A DNA stretch of 64,000 nucleotides from the NCBI GenBank assembly GCA_047974845.1, contig JBKECQ010000064.1, forward strand, positions 9,050 to 73,049, read 5' to 3'. Below are positions 63,663-64,000 of this stretch, piece after piece. The first letter of the stretch is position 1. The number at the start of each line of letters is the position of its first letter. The notes beneath the pieces were generated by a model. The model made no database searches. It was given only the letters and a program-made list of their open reading frames with translations, and was not told the origin of the DNA. Made by a program: the position numbers and the translations under genes. The DNA is from Aminipila sp047974845. GTDB lineage: Bacteria > Bacillota > Clostridia > Peptostreptococcales > Anaerovoracaceae.

Positions 63663-64000
63663 GATGTACTCCTTTACTTAACATGAATAACCTACTTAAT
63701 TTTTCTAATAATGAAATGATTGGGACTTGTTCAAATTGCTATTTATTTAGGGTGAAGATGACATCCTCGACTACATCCACCTTATTCACATATTGATTTC
63801 CTAAAGATTATAAATTTAGATAATAATGTTTATGCTTTTATACTTTTTGATTCTTTCTTTTAGAGTAATAGAAAGATTTAATAACTTAAGATTCTTTAAT
63901 AGTTTAAAATACTTTATTTATTTATATTTTATTAATTAATTACCTATATTTCAACAAAATGGTATCGTCAAATTATTCTATATTTTTACAAATTAATACT
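63663..64000. other. Region upstream of the RiPP cluster
   Basis: AT-rich; no gene recognised up to the window edge. A 16-codon minus-strand frame (63739-63789, GTG start, AGGA nine bases before) encodes an acidic peptide MNKVDVVEDVIFTLNK; no family known. The cluster promoter must lie here or beyond, but no strong -35/-10 pair was found. Confidence 0.4.

Overview
The window is AT-rich, densely coded bacterial DNA with Gram-positive signals throughout: strong AGGAGG ribosome binding sites, lipobox lipoproteins, a tryptophan T-box leader, CCA-encoding tRNA genes and TTGACA/TATAAT promoters. Gene content (HppA-type pyrophosphatase, a glycolytic operon next to rpoN, short HisG with HisZ, a Gram-positive RND pump, EutS/EutP, a Cys-rich peptide with a radical SAM maturase) points to a low-GC Bacillota of class Clostridia, probably an anaerobe. 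Genus cannot be read from the sequence.

Layout. 1-7.5 kb (minus strand): start of a membrane pyrophosphatase, secG, the glycolytic operon gap-pgk-tpiA-eno (no phosphoglycerate mutase), rpoN and trmL. 7.7-9.2 kb (plus): a homoserine dehydrogenase without its ACT domain and a SEC-C protein. 9.3-14.3 kb (minus): an RND efflux pump, its adaptor and a TetR repressor, with two near-identical operators flanking a consensus promoter. 14.6-20.2 kb (plus): endonuclease III, then aconitase, isocitrate dehydrogenase, an FCD/GntR regulator and a second, different GAPDH. 20.5-28.2 kb (plus): histidine operon hisZGDCBHAF-hisIE. 28.3-33.7 kb (minus): pfkA, dnaE and an unknown secreted protein. 34-46 kb (minus): a YfcC-type transporter; a trpBA operon behind a Trp T-box that runs without a visible terminator into a ribose-type ABC system, an FGGY kinase and an isolated EutS/EutP pair; and a RocB-like M20 hydrolase. 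46.2-49.4 kb (minus): a U32 protein and a six-gene tRNA operon. 50-58.1 kb (minus): an MFS transporter, a NitT/TauT-type ABC importer, a YjdF-like membrane protein and an OpuC-type importer. 58.9-63.7 kb (minus): a RiPP cluster.

The most interesting item is the RiPP cluster. A full SPASM radical SAM enzyme is followed by an unlisted 28-residue peptide whose C-terminal core is CSHSCSRSCQKH, a regular C-S-x-S repeat. Next come a strong hairpin with a T-run, an ABC exporter lacking a peptidase domain, and a PLP-fold enzyme with an unusual Asp/Ile/Phe tail. The arrangement looks like a Cys-rich thioether peptide system related to the clostridial Clo7bot/CcpM type, with an added PLP enzyme.

A second, window-wide pattern is that many intergenic spacers carry short tandem repeats with unrelated units (periods 13 to 30 bp). 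They often begin at a stop codon or end at a ribosome binding site, and one duplication lies inside the hisB reading frame. This suggests frequent small tandem duplication in this genome.
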